Of a stretch of 64,000 nt of DNA, positions 16,557 through 24,958 are shown one piece after another (the first letter of the stretch is position 1; each line of letters opens with the position of its first letter). The translations under genes and the position numbers were made by a program. The stretch spans positions 2,537,001 to 2,601,000 of the forward strand of contig NZ_CP009571.1 in assembly GCF_000764535.1 (NCBI RefSeq), written 5' to 3'. The notes beneath the pieces are model-generated. The model was given only the letters and a program-made list of their open reading frames with translations, did not search any database and was not told the DNA's origin. Source of the stretch: Sphingomonas taxi (GTDB taxonomy: Bacteria; Pseudomonadota; Alphaproteobacteria; Sphingomonadales; Sphingomonadaceae).

Positions 16557-18416
16557 TCAGGTCCTTTCGGTCACCCCCTGCCAGGCGTTGCGCACCATCC
16601 GCCCGAGATGCTCGCGGCTCTTGTCGGAGAGGTGGCGCAGCCGCTCGCCGGCGGCGGAGATGCCGGTGCTGCGATCGAGTCCCTCGACCTGCATCACCCA
16701 CAATTGCCGGAACGCGCCGCCCTTCTGGCGGAGCAATTGCTGCGGCGGCCCGTCCTCGACGACGCGGCCGTCGACCAGCACGACGACGCGATCGAAGCCG
16801 GCGATCGTCGACAGCCGGTGCGCGACCGCGATCACCGTGCGATTTTCGATCAGCGCCTCCAGCCCGTTCTGCACCTCGAGTTCCGACTCGGAATCGAGCG
16901 CCGAGGTCGCCTCGTCGAGCAGCACGACGCGCGCATTTTTGAGGAAGGCGCGGGCGATGCCGATCCGCTGGCGCTGCCCGCCCGACAAATTGGTGCCGCG
17001 CTCGCCGACGATACTGTCATAGCCGTGCGGCAGGCGACGGATGAAATCGTCGCAACCGGCGGTCTGCGCCGCGCGATAGACCTCCTCGTCGCTCGCATCC
17101 GGCTTGGCGAAGCGGATATTCTCCATCACCGAGCGGTGGAACAGCATTACCTCCTGCGGCACCACCGCGAGCGCGTCGCGCAGGCTCTCCTGCGTCACCT
17201 CGCGGATATCCTGGCCGTCAATCGCGACATGGCCGCCCTGCGGATCGTGGAAGCGCTGGATGAGCTGGAGCAGCGACGATTTGCCCGCACCCGACGGTCC
17301 GACGATGCCGACCTTCTGCCCCGCCGGGATGACCAGCGACAGATCGTGCAGCACCGGATGCGACGGATCATAGCCGAAGGTGACGTGCGACAGCTCTACC
17401 CGCCCTTCGCCGACGCGCAGCCGGCTGGCCTGATCGGCGTCGCTCAGCGTCTGCGGCACGCCGATGATGTCGAGCGTCTCGCGCAGATAGCTGAATTGCT
17501 GGCTGGTATCGATCAGCGCCATCGCGAGATCGCGCGAACCGTGCAGGATGCGGAAGGTCATCGTGCTGATCACGACGACGTCGCCGGTCGAGATCGCATG
17601 CGCCGACCAGCGCCCGATCGCCCAGATCAGCGTGCCCCCGACGAGAATCGCGAGCGCGAGGTCGTGCAGCCCGCGCATCTGCTCGACGAAGAACCAGCCG
17701 CGGCGTTGCGCGCTCGCCTCGTCGTCGAGGAAGCCCTGCAATCGCGACAATTCGCGCCGGTGCGCTGCGAAGGCCTTCACCACCCAGATGTTGCCGATCA
17801 GATCGACCAGCTCGCCGCCGACGGTGCCGGCATGTTCGGCGAACGCCTTGTGGTGGACGTGCCCCTGCAGCCCGAGCACCACCAGAACGACGGTGACGAT
17901 CACGAACACCACGCCGAGCACCAGCGCCATGCCCGGATCGATGCTGACGAAAATGATCATCGCCCCGACGAAGGCGATCAGCGGCGGCGTCACCTCCTGG
18001 AGCAGGCGGTGGACGATCGCGCCGAAGATCCCCGCCAGCCCCGACACGCGATGGCCGAGCGAGCCGGCGCGCTGGTTCTGGAAGAAGGGCATCTGATGCC
18101 CGGTGAGATAATCGACCATGTCGAGCCGGATATCGACCCCCGACACCACCGTGGCATGACCGAGCGTCAGCGCCGCGGCGCGCTGCAACGCGCTTTCCAG
18201 CACTACCAGCGCGAGGAAGGCGCCGAGAAAGGTGTAGACCGCGGCACGGATGCGATCCGAGCCGGTCATCGCGTCGATCAGCAGCTTCAACGCATATTGC
18301 ACCCCGATCGAACTGACCGACGAACCCGCGACGAGCAGGCCGAGCAGCAGGAAGGTCCAGGGGCGGACGCGGATATAGTGGAGCAGGAACCGGAACGGGC
18401 TGCGGAGATAAGGCAC
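16557..18416 (-). CDS. ABC exporter, fused permease-ATPase (type IV half-transporter)
   Basis: 619 residues. Six-helix ABC_membrane domain about 1-310 (TFLLLGLLVAGSSVSSIGVQ, IIFVSIDPGMALVLGVVFVI visible). The ATPase domain has Walker A GPSGAGKSS, Q-loop VPQEV, signature LSGGQRQRIGIARA, Walker B VVLLDEATSALD and H-loop AHRLS, all intact. A start at GTG 18416 (GGGAG upstream) puts VPYLRSPFRFLLHY at the N-terminus; the longer frame to 18521 adds a non-conserved leader. It resembles the MsbA/HlyB-like multidrug and lipid half-transporters, functional as a homodimer in the inner membrane. The cargo is unknown. Confidence 0.92.
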   Translation of the reverse strand: MPYLRSPFRFLLHYIRVRPWTFLLLGLLVAGSSVSSIGVQYALKLLIDAMTGSDRIRAAVYTFLGAFLALVVLESALQRAAALTLGHATVVSGVDIRLDMVDYLTGHQMPFFQNQRAGSLGHRVSGLAGIFGAIVHRLLQEVTPPLIAFVGAMIIFVSIDPGMALVLGVVFVIVTVVLVVLGLQGHVHHKAFAEHAGTVGGELVDLIGNIWVVKAFAAHRRELSRLQGFLDDEASAQRRGWFFVEQMRGLHDLALAILVGGTLIWAIGRWSAHAISTGDVVVISTMTFRILHGSRDLAMALIDTSQQFSYLRETLDIIGVPQTLSDADQASRLRVGEGRVELSHVTFGYDPSHPVLHDLSLVIPAGQKVGIVGPSGAGKSSLLQLIQRFHDPQGGHVAIDGQDIREVTQESLRDALAVVPQEVMLFHRSVMENIRFAKPDASDEEVYRAAQTAGCDDFIRRLPHGYDSIVGERGTNLSGGQRQRIGIARAFLKNARVVLLDEATSALDSESELEVQNGLEALIENRTVIAVAHRLSTIAGFDRVVVLVDGRVVEDGPPQQLLRQKGGAFRQLWVMQVEGLDRSTGISAAGERLRHLSDKSREHLGRMVRNAWQGVTERT

Positions 18417-18824
18417 GGCAGAGGTCTCCCGGATATGTCCCGATGTTGCGCCGCAGCAACGATCTTGGCAATCCGGTTGAGGCAAGGGGATGGAATGGCC
18501 CGACAGGTGCCGGATGGGCAAGCGGCTCTGTGTCTTGGTCGCCGTCCGGCACAGGTGGCCTGCTTCTCACGGCGGCCGTCGATGGTCAGGTCTGCGCCGT
18601 TGTCCTTTCAACGCCCAAATCAGCGCCGTCCGCCTGCTTGAAAATCGCTAGGCCGGAAGCGGCCTAACCGGATCAAGGCCGAGCGTGTCGACCTAGGGTC
18701 ATCTAAATTCAGGCAAAATACCCCCTGTCAGGTCAAGGACGTACGCTACGACGATGAATGTCGATCGCGACTAGGCAGGGCTATACGCACGCCTGATCGG
18801 GGTATTGCGACGGTACTCATATCC
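18417..18824. other. Gene-free stretch upstream of the ABC exporter
   Basis: No open frame with family resemblance on either strand. It must hold the exporter promoter. The only structure seen is a small hairpin, TAGGCCG-GAAG-CGGCCTA, at 18651-18668, and near 18774 a GCAGGGCTATACGCAC string resembling the left end of the type A repeat. Confidence 0.5.
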
Positions 18825-18907
18825 CCGTCATGCCGGACTTGATCCGGCATCCCGCTTCTTCGGACCGCCTGAAGAAGCGGGACCCCGTCGCAAGGCGGGG
18901 CTGACGG
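18825..18907. repeat. Palindromic repeat type B
   Basis: CCGTCATGCCGGACTTGATC opens the left arm; the right end closes with GGGGCTGACGG. Internal arms CCCGCTTCTTC / GAAGAAGCGGG are perfect. The same layout recurs at 30835-30905 and 51487-51568. It sits directly beside a type A element, possibly nested within its outer ends. Confidence 0.85.
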
Positions 18908-18940
18908 AGTGAGGTTGAAAAGTCGTCCCAAACCCACCCC

Positions 18941-19108
18941 GTCACCCCGGACTCGTTCCGGGGTCCACCCCGCGGCGAGGAGAAAGGCTCGATCCGACAC
19001 CGTTCCCTTGCAGCCCGGCGGATCCCGGCACGGGTCCGGGGTGACGAAACCGGTAAGGAAAGCGATCGAGCCTCGTCACCATAATCATATCCGATAGCCC
19101 TGCCCTCG
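18941..19108. repeat. Palindromic repeat type A with right outer end
   Basis: Inner inverted repeat 18941-19045 (GTCACCCCGGACTCGTTCC ... GGTCCGGGGTGAC). The following 60 bases, including GATCGAGCCTCGTCACC and CATATCCGATAGCCCTGCCC, closely match 8600-8660 of the most complete copy. The left outer end may be the degenerate string at about 18774, with a type B repeat lying between. Confidence 0.85.
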
Positions 19109-19276
19109 CGCGCGAACGCCACGGCGGAATGTCGATCGGCCAGACATGAGCCGCAGGCGGACAGCCCCGCTCACAATCGAGATGCCGCTGGCAGTTGGTG
19201 ATGGTCGCACCGCGACTATCCGGAATATAGTCCGCTAATCGGGCACAACGTCGTCGGACGTATCGTCGTACACGAG
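19109..19276. other. Gene-free stretch within the 1.2-kb repeat region
   Basis: No coding frame, RNA gene or convincing promoter was recognised. It lies between the type A repeat and the second GCGCAGAGGCGC element. Confidence 0.5.
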
Positions 19277-19442
19277 GCGAAGAAGGCTGTGTTCACGCAG
19301 AGGCGCGGAGGCGCGGAGGTGTCTCGCCCGGGCAAGCCTCACCTATCACTTCATCGTCGCAAGGTAACGGGCCGCGGCTAAAGCGAACGCAACAGCTCTG
19401 CGTCCTTCGCGCCTCCGCGCGACTCATTCTTTCTTCTTCTGC
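19277..19442. repeat. GCGCAGAGGCGCGGAG-type inverted-repeat element (copy 2)
   Basis: Left arm about 19280-19320 (GAAGAAGG, then CACGCAGAGGCGCGGAGGCG). Right arm about 19408-19442 (CCTTCGCGCCTCCGCG, then TTCTTCTTC), reverse-complementary in the same order as in the copy at 1416-1627. The shared cores and order show that the two are one family. Confidence 0.7.
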
Positions 19443-19585
19443 AAATCCCGTTCCGTCACCGGCTGCTGCCCTGCGCACGCATGCCTCGCGTTGTTCGTTC
19501 CGACGCGCAGCCTGTCGCCCTTCGCCACAGCGCCGCGCACATCCTGAACGCCCGCGGCTCCCCATCCGCCCCCACCCCCGAACGC

Positions 19586-19614
19586 AAAAAGGGCGGCTCC
19601 TTGCGGAACCGCCC
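19586..19614 (-). terminator. Intrinsic terminator of the tonB-exb operon
   Basis: On the - strand GGGCGGTTCC-GCAA-GGAGCCGCCC, a 10-bp stem with one non-Watson-Crick pair and a 4-base loop, is followed directly by TTTTT (19590-19586). It starts 25 bases after the last exbD stop. Confidence 0.9.
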
Positions 19615-19638
19615 TTGTCATCCGTCATCCGATCGCGA

Positions 19639-20067
19639 TCAGAAGTCGTTGCGATACTGTTCGTTGCCGATGAAACCGAGCTTGGTCACCGCCGAGCGCT
19701 TGATCACCGCCAGCGTCTGGTCGACCTTGTCGTACTTCGCCGCCGGATCGGGCTGGAAGTGCAGCTCCGGTTCCGGGTTGATCGCCGCAGCGGCGTCCAG
19801 ATAGGTGCGCAGCGTCACCTCATCGACGGGAACGCCGTTCCAAGACACCGTGCCCGCGGCATCGATGATGATCTTGTTCTTCTGCGGGTCGACCGGCGGC
19901 TTGACGTTCCGCGGGTCATTGACCGGCAGATCGACCTTGACCGCATGCGTCGGGATGGGAAGCGTGATGATGAACATGATGAGGAGCACGAGCATGACGT
20001 CGATCAACGGCGTCGTGTTCATTTCCATCATCGGCTCGCCATCTTCCGAGCCACCACTCATTGCCAT
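19639..20067 (-). CDS. exbD: ExbD biopolymer transport protein (second copy)
   Basis: 142 residues. Single TM near 20-42 (PLIDVMLVLLIMFIITLPI) with the conserved Asp in PLIDVMLVLL, then a periplasmic domain (GVPVDEVTLRTYLDAAA). Last gene of tonB-exbB-exbD-exbD. It couples proton motive force to TonB. Two ExbDs differing in the periplasmic part suggest a mixed ExbB/ExbD complex or division of labour; that is inference. Confidence 0.95.
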   Translation of the reverse strand: MAMSGGSEDGEPMMEMNTTPLIDVMLVLLIMFIITLPIPTHAVKVDLPVNDPRNVKPPVDPQKNKIIIDAAGTVSWNGVPVDEVTLRTYLDAAAAINPEPELHFQPDPAAKYDKVDQTLAVIKRSAVTKLGFIGNEQYRNDF

Positions 20068-20097
20068 GTCAGATACTCCTGGGTCGGGCGGGGCGGA

Positions 20098-20577
20098 TTA
20101 GCCACCCGCGGGCGGCGGCTGCGAGATGAAGCCGACCTTGGCGAAGCCGGCCTGCTGCATCGTGTAGACCGTGCCGCCGATGCACTTGTACGGGGTGTTG
20201 ACGTCACCGCGGATATGGACTTCCGGCAGTTCGAGATCGGGGTTGCCTGCGCCACCCTGACGATCGATCTCCAGCTTCAGCTTGTCGACCGCGCGGGTCA
20301 GCAGGTCCTTGCTGGTGATCGGCGACGTGCCCCAATAGACCAGGCAGCTGCCGTCCGGCTTGGTCGTCACCGACAGCAAGACGTTCTCGGGCTTGGTCGT
20401 CGTCGGATCGAAACGGACCTTGGGCAGGACGATGCCCTTGACCGTCTGGATCGCCACCGGAACGGCGATCAGGAAGATGATCAGAAGCACCAGCATCACG
20501 TCCACGAGGGGCGTGGTGTTGATGTCCGACAAGGGTTTTTCGGAGGAACCTCCTCCTCCGCCAGCGCTCATCGCCAT
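20098..20577 (-). CDS. exbD: ExbD biopolymer transport protein (first copy)
   Basis: 159 residues. Gly/Ser-rich N-terminus, TM with the functional Asp in TTPLVDVMLVLLIIFLIAVP near 20-40, then a periplasmic domain with two cysteines (GSCLVYWG, KCIGGTVY) that the second copy lacks. Lies 92 bases after exbB and 30 bases before the second exbD. Part of the inner-membrane energising complex for TonB-dependent receptors such as the one at 42.4-44.9 kb. Confidence 0.95.
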   Translation of the reverse strand: MAMSAGGGGGSSEKPLSDINTTPLVDVMLVLLIIFLIAVPVAIQTVKGIVLPKVRFDPTTTKPENVLLSVTTKPDGSCLVYWGTSPITSKDLLTRAVDKLKLEIDRQGGAGNPDLELPEVHIRGDVNTPYKCIGGTVYTMQQAGFAKVGFISQPPPAGG

Positions 20578-20669
20578 GTGCGAGCTATCCTATCCATTCA
20601 ATCTAGCCGGCGACCGAACGTCGCCGGCCGGTCGCGGGGCCGCCCGGAGACGGCCCCGCAGCCTTATCG

Positions 20670-21464
20670 TTACGGGCGGGTCTGCACGCCACCGGTCTGG
20701 CCGGCGGTCGTGGTCGCCGCGGCCGGCTTCACCGGCGCCTTCGAAACCGGCGCACCGGCGATCGTCGGCTTGACCGCACCGTTCGAGGCGAGGAAGCCCA
20801 GCACGTCGTTCGAAAAGGCCGACAGGTCTTCCGCGATCGACTTGTTGCGGCGCTGCAGCCAGTTGTAGGCGAGCACGGCGGGAACCGCGACGACGAGGCC
20901 GAGCGCGGTCATGATGAGCGCCTCACCGACCGGGCCGGCGACCTTGTCGATCGAGGGATCGCCCGACGCACCGATCTTGATCAGCGCGCGGTAGATGCCG
21001 ACCACGGTACCGAACAGACCGATGAACGGTGCGGTCGCGCCGACCGTCGCGAGGAAGGCGAGACCGCCGCCCAGCTTCGAGTTGATCGCCGCTTCCGAAC
21101 GGGCGAGCGAACCGTGCAGCCAGTCGTGCGCCTCGACCGGATCGGTCAGCTTGGCGTGCTGGTCCTGCGCCTGCAGGCCGTCGTCGACGAGCTGCTTGTA
21201 CGCCGAGTTCTTCTCGAGCTTGGCGGCACCTTCGCGCAGGTTCGGCGAGCTCCAGAAGCCCTGGCGGACGCGCTTCGCCTGGTTGATGATCTTCTGCTGC
21301 TCGAACAGCTTCGAGAACAGGATGTAGAACGACACGATCGACATGATCACGAGGATCGTGAACACCGACTGCGAGATGAGGCCGCCTTCCTTCAGAGCGG
21401 CCTGGAGGCCGAACTGGTTTTCGGCTGCCGCGGTGCCGCCGGCCGCGAGAATGGTGGTGAGCAT
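20670..21464 (-). CDS. exbB: ExbB/TolQ-family proton channel protein
   Basis: 264 residues. Three TM segments: VFTILVIMSIVSFYILFSKL near 35-54, LAFLATVGATAPFIGLFGTVVGI near 142-164 with the family motif GATAPFIGLFGTV, and ALIMTALGLVVAVPAVLAYNW near 190-210. The C-terminal tail is Ala/Pro-rich and low-complexity (KAPVKPAAATTTAGQTGG). Downstream of tonB by 75 bp, before two exbD genes. Forms the pentameric scaffold of the TonB energy-coupling complex. Confidence 0.95.
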   Translation of the reverse strand: MLTTILAAGGTAAAENQFGLQAALKEGGLISQSVFTILVIMSIVSFYILFSKLFEQQKIINQAKRVRQGFWSSPNLREGAAKLEKNSAYKQLVDDGLQAQDQHAKLTDPVEAHDWLHGSLARSEAAINSKLGGGLAFLATVGATAPFIGLFGTVVGIYRALIKIGASGDPSIDKVAGPVGEALIMTALGLVVAVPAVLAYNWLQRRNKSIAEDLSAFSNDVLGFLASNGAVKPTIAGAPVSKAPVKPAAATTTAGQTGGVQTRP

Positions 21465-21539
21465 TGGGATTTCGTCCTTATCAAACGGTGTAGAAGTTCG
21501 GGGAGGATCCGCCCGCCGTCGCGGCGGGCGGAGACCGCA

Positions 21540-22214
21540 TCATTCCTTCGGGATCTTCCAGACCACGCGCCGCGACTGGGTGGTCGAGAGCGGGTTGCCG
21601 GCCACGTCGGTCGCCGGGGAGTAGCGTCCCCGCCGGGTGATCGCGGCGCATGCCGCCCGGTCCAGCGCGGTCGAACCGCTCGACTGGGTGGTGTGGCAGT
21701 TTTCGACGCGCCCCTGCGTATTGATCGTCCAGGCGATCACGCTGGTGCCTTCCTCGTTGTTGCGCAGCGAGCTCGGCGGGTAGTCGTCGTTCGTGATCCA
21801 GTCCGCGGGGTTGCCCTTGGCACCCGCTGCCTTGCTGACCGTCGAGACGGCCGGCGGCGCAGGCGGAGCCGGCGGTGCAGGCGGCGCAGCGATCGGCGTC
21901 AGATTGACGGCGGGCGGCGGCGTCGAGACCGTCTGGATCACCACGGGCGGCGGATTCGGATTCTGCACGATCGGCGGCGGCGACACCACGGGGGGCGGCG
22001 TCATCGGCGTATCGGGCGGCGGGGGCGGCGGCTCGTCCGGCGGCGGGGGAGGCGGCTCCTCCACGTCGAACGTGTTAAGTTTTTCTTGGGCCTTTTTCAC
22101 GTATTGGTACGCGAGCCCGGTGACGAAGGCGTAGCCCAGCGCCGCATGGATGAGCACGACGATGACGATCGCGACCACCCTGCCACCGGACATCTTCTGG
22201 TCAGCATAGGCCAT
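21540..22214 (-). CDS. tonB: TonB energy transducer
   Basis: 224 residues. Short cytoplasmic start, one TM (VVAIVIVVLIHAALGYAFV, about 13-31), a proline-rich periplasmic spacer (about 50-125, with PPPPPPDEPPPPPPDTP and APPAPPAPPAPPA), and a C-terminal TonB domain with YPPSSLRNNEEGTSVIAWTI and LDRAACAAITRRGRYSPA. First gene of tonB-exbB-exbD-exbD. Spans the periplasm to drive uptake through outer-membrane TonB-dependent receptors. The proline codons make this stretch locally repetitive. Confidence 0.95.
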   Translation of the reverse strand: MAYADQKMSGGRVVAIVIVVLIHAALGYAFVTGLAYQYVKKAQEKLNTFDVEEPPPPPPDEPPPPPPDTPMTPPPVVSPPPIVQNPNPPPVVIQTVSTPPPAVNLTPIAAPPAPPAPPAPPAVSTVSKAAGAKGNPADWITNDDYPPSSLRNNEEGTSVIAWTINTQGRVENCHTTQSSGSTALDRAACAAITRRGRYSPATDVAGNPLSTTQSRRVVWKIPKE

Positions 22215-22431
22215 TCAGCAACGACACTCCCTAATCTCTCGGTCCTCGCAGCGCCCGGGGGAAGAGCGCGCGTAGGCCCCTGCCCCGGCTGGTGCCGTGT
22301 GTGGCAGTCCGCAAACCCTATCGCCCCGTTCCCCGCCGCGCAAACGCTTTGTCGGACGCAACAAACGTACAATCGTTTAGCGACACTTTTATTTCTGTAT
22401 CGTTCAGGTGCATTCGGCTAGCGATTTCGGC

Positions 22432-23304
22432 ATGATACCCGTATTTCGCCCGACCCTGCTCGCCGCCGTCGCGTTCGTCGCATCGCCTGCCGCCGCCGCT
22501 TTTCCAGGCCAAAGCGCCCCGATTCCCGCGGTTTCGCGCGATGCTGGGAGCGGTATCAGTTATGCCGACCTGACCGATCTGGTGATCGCCTCCCCGGTGA
22601 TTGCCGACGCGACGATCCGCTCGGCGGTGCGCCTGAAGGGCGCCGATGCCGTCGGCGTAGCGCCGGGATTCACACGATTTTATGTCGAGGCGGATCTCGG
22701 CGCGCTGGTTCGCGGCGCCGGCGGACTGCCGCCGCGAATCGGCTATCTCTTGGATATTGCTCCCGATTCGTCCGGGCGCTTGCCGAAATTGAAGAAAATG
22801 AGGGTGCTGCTGTTCGGCCGTCCGGTCGCCGGGCGTCCCGATCAGATACAATTGGCTGCGCCGGACGCGCAGATTGTCTGGAGCTCGGCCGACGACGCAC
22901 GCGTCAGGGCGATCGCGACCGCGCTGGTCGCCGCCGATGCGCCGCCGGTCATCACTGGTATCGGTAACGTCTTCCATGTCCCCGGCGCCTTGCCGGGCGA
23001 GGGCGAGACGCAGGTCTTCCTGACCACCGCCAATGGCGCGCCGGTGTCGCTGACCGTGCTGCGCCGCCCCGGCGAGCAGCCGCGCTGGGCGGTGGCGCTG
23101 TCCGAGATCGTCGACGAGGCCGCGGCACCGCCGGCGCGCGACACGTTGCTCTGGTACCGCCTCGCCTGCGCGCTGCCGGCCGACCTGCCCGAGCAGAGCA
23201 TCGCGTCGCTGGCCGCCTCCGACGCGACGCTGGCCCGCGAGGATTATGGCTATGTCCGGGAACAGCTCGGCGCCTGCCGACGGACGCGGACGATCCGTCC
23301 GTAA
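22432..23304 (+). CDS. Hypothetical exported protein
   Basis: 290 residues from ATG 22432; an upstream in-frame GTG at 22408 is less likely. Signal peptide MIPVFRPTLLAAVAFVASPA...AAA, cleaved near residue 22. The mature protein starts with SGISYADLTDLVIASPVIADATI, a receptor- or sensor-like alternation, and has LPPRIGYLLDIAPDSSGRLPKLKK mid-protein. It ends with a cysteine-containing DYGYVREQLGACRRTRT. No family recognised. Divergent from tonB and convergent with folB. Periplasmic location is inferred from the signal. Confidence 0.75.
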   Translation: MIPVFRPTLLAAVAFVASPAAAAFPGQSAPIPAVSRDAGSGISYADLTDLVIASPVIADATIRSAVRLKGADAVGVAPGFTRFYVEADLGALVRGAGGLPPRIGYLLDIAPDSSGRLPKLKKMRVLLFGRPVAGRPDQIQLAAPDAQIVWSSADDARVRAIATALVAADAPPVITGIGNVFHVPGALPGEGETQVFLTTANGAPVSLTVLRRPGEQPRWAVALSEIVDEAAAPPARDTLLWYRLACALPADLPEQSIASLAASDATLAREDYGYVREQLGACRRTRTIRP

Positions 23305-23340
23305 CCGCGGGAGGCACCACGTCGCCCGGCGCTCCGCCGG

Positions 23341-23712
23341 TCAGCGGCGGTTGCGGACCAGCGTGATCCCGATCGACTCGCCCGCCTCGGCGATGGCGAG
23401 CTTGACGATCTTGACCTTGACCCGCAGCACGCGCGGATCGGTGAGGAACAGCGTCTCGCAGATATGGTCCGCCACCGCCTCGATCAGCGTGAAGTGCAGC
23501 CCCTCGGGCAGCGCGCCGGTCGCGGCATGCTTGAGGTCGAGATAGTTCTTCGACGCCGACAGCGGCGTGTCCGGCGCGAAATGGTCCGGGCAGGCGAGGT
23601 CGACGGTCAGGTCGATGCGCAGCGGCTGCGGCAGGTGCGTCTCCTCCGAATAGATACCGGTGAGCACCTGGACCTCGAGGTCGTGGACCTCCAGCTGAAG
23701 ACTGTCTTGCAT
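23341..23712 (-). CDS. folB: Dihydroneopterin aldolase
   Basis: 123 residues, typical FolB length. Contains LEVQVLTGIYSEETHLPQPL near 12-31 (the catalytic-region glutamate in GIYSEE), DLKHAATGAL near 59-68, FTLIEAVADHICETLF near 74-89 (the conserved IE) and VKIVKLAIAEAGESIGITL near the end. Converts 7,8-dihydroneopterin to 6-hydroxymethyl-dihydropterin in folate synthesis. ATG 23712; the frame open upstream is a shadow of the GNAT gene. Some FolB-like proteins of this type also act on dihydromonapterin. Confidence 0.9.
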   Translation of the reverse strand: MQDSLQLEVHDLEVQVLTGIYSEETHLPQPLRIDLTVDLACPDHFAPDTPLSASKNYLDLKHAATGALPEGLHFTLIEAVADHICETLFLTDPRVLRVKVKIVKLAIAEAGESIGITLVRNRR

Positions 23713-23829
23713 GGCGCCCGCCTCTAGCAAGCCGCACCGCGATGCGCCAATCGCATTGCCGCTTGCGTTCCGGCCCGCGCCGCCGCATGCGCCGCGCCCG
23801 TCCGTTCCGGACGAAAAGGACCCCCGCCC

Positions 23830-24351
23830 GTGATCGCTTTCGTGCCGCTCGCCACTGTCGCAGGTGCCGCCGTCGAGGCGTTGCTCGACCGCGCGTTCGG
23901 CCCCGACCGCCACGGCCGCACCGCCTATAAGGTGCGCGGCACGGTCGCCCCCATCGCCGCGCTGAGCCTCGCCGCGGTCGAGGACGGCGCGCTGATCGGC
24001 TCGATCCAATGCTGGCCGGTGCTGCTCGACGGCGACGATGGCGCGGCGCATCCGCTGGTGATGATCGGCCCCGTCGCGGTCGAGCCCGGCCGCCAGCGCG
24101 ACGGCATCGGCCGCCAGTTGATGCGCCGCGCGCTCGACGCCGCGCGGGCCGAGGGGCTGGACGACCGGCTGATGCTGATCGGCGATCCCGAATATTACGG
24201 CCGCTTCTTCGGCTTCGACGCCAGCCGTACCGCCGACTGGCGCCTGCCCGGTCCGGTCGAGCGCCACCGCCTGCTGTCGCGCGGCGACCGGGTGCCGGCG
24301 ATCGCCGGCCTGCTCAGCCCGGCGATCCCGGCGATATCGGCCGGGGCCTGA
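23830..24351 (+). CDS. GNAT-family N-acetyltransferase
   Basis: 173 residues starting at GTG 23830. The acetyl-CoA site is MIGPVAVEPGRQRDGIGRQLMRRAL near 77-101 (motif A, R/QxxGxG/A as RQRDGIG). LIGDPEYYGRFFGFDAS near 117-133 is typical of the YhbS-like subgroup. Divergent from folB by 117 bp. The acceptor is unknown; the YhbS group includes protein and small-molecule acetylators. Confidence 0.88.
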   Translation: MIAFVPLATVAGAAVEALLDRAFGPDRHGRTAYKVRGTVAPIAALSLAAVEDGALIGSIQCWPVLLDGDDGAAHPLVMIGPVAVEPGRQRDGIGRQLMRRALDAARAEGLDDRLMLIGDPEYYGRFFGFDASRTADWRLPGPVERHRLLSRGDRVPAIAGLLSPAIPAISAGA

Positions 24352-24391
24352 CCGCCTTTACGCCGGCACCCGGAGCGCCTACCTCGCGGCG

Positions 24392-24958
24392 ATGCCGATG
24401 GAGGAGCTTCCCGATCTCGCCAGTCTCAGCCTCGCCGAGATCGCCACGTTGGTCGAACAGCGGCGGCTGCCGCCGGTTGAGCAATGGAACCCGTCGCATT
24501 GCGGCGACAGCGAGATGCGCATCGCCCGCGACGGCAGCTGGTATCATCAGGGGTCGCCGATCGGCCGGCAGGCGATGGTGCGGCTGTTCTCGACGATCCT
24601 GCGCCGCGAGCCCGATGGCCGCTACGTCCTCGTCACCCCGGTCGAGAAGCTCGATATCGCGGTCGAGGATGCGCCCTTCGTCGCGGTCGAGATGAAGGCG
24701 GAGGGCGACGGCGCCGACGCCCGCCTCGCCTTCCGGCTCAACACCGGCGACCTCGTCACCGCCGGGCCCGATCATCCGCTGCGCTTCACCGAGGGCGCGG
24801 ACGGCCCCCGCCCCTATCTCCACGTCCGCGGCGGGCTCGAGGCGCTGGTCGCGCGGCCGGTCTATTACGAGCTTGCCGACCGCGCGCTCGCCGACGATGC
24901 CGCGCGCCCCGGCGTGTGGAGCGACGGCGCCTTCTTCCCGCTGGAACCCGCCGCATGA
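24392..24958 (+). CDS. DUF1285-family protein
   Basis: 188 residues. VEQWNPSHCGDSEMRIARDGSW near 29-50 and YHQGSPIGRQAMVRLFSTIL near 51-70 match DUF1285, whose members fold into two similar domains of unknown function. The TGA overlaps the ATG of the next gene (ATGA), so it is translationally coupled to the Nudix gene and, through it, to cca. This trio order recurs in alphaproteobacteria. Confidence 0.88.
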   Translation: MPMEELPDLASLSLAEIATLVEQRRLPPVEQWNPSHCGDSEMRIARDGSWYHQGSPIGRQAMVRLFSTILRREPDGRYVLVTPVEKLDIAVEDAPFVAVEMKAEGDGADARLAFRLNTGDLVTAGPDHPLRFTEGADGPRPYLHVRGGLEALVARPVYYELADRALADDAARPGVWSDGAFFPLEPAA

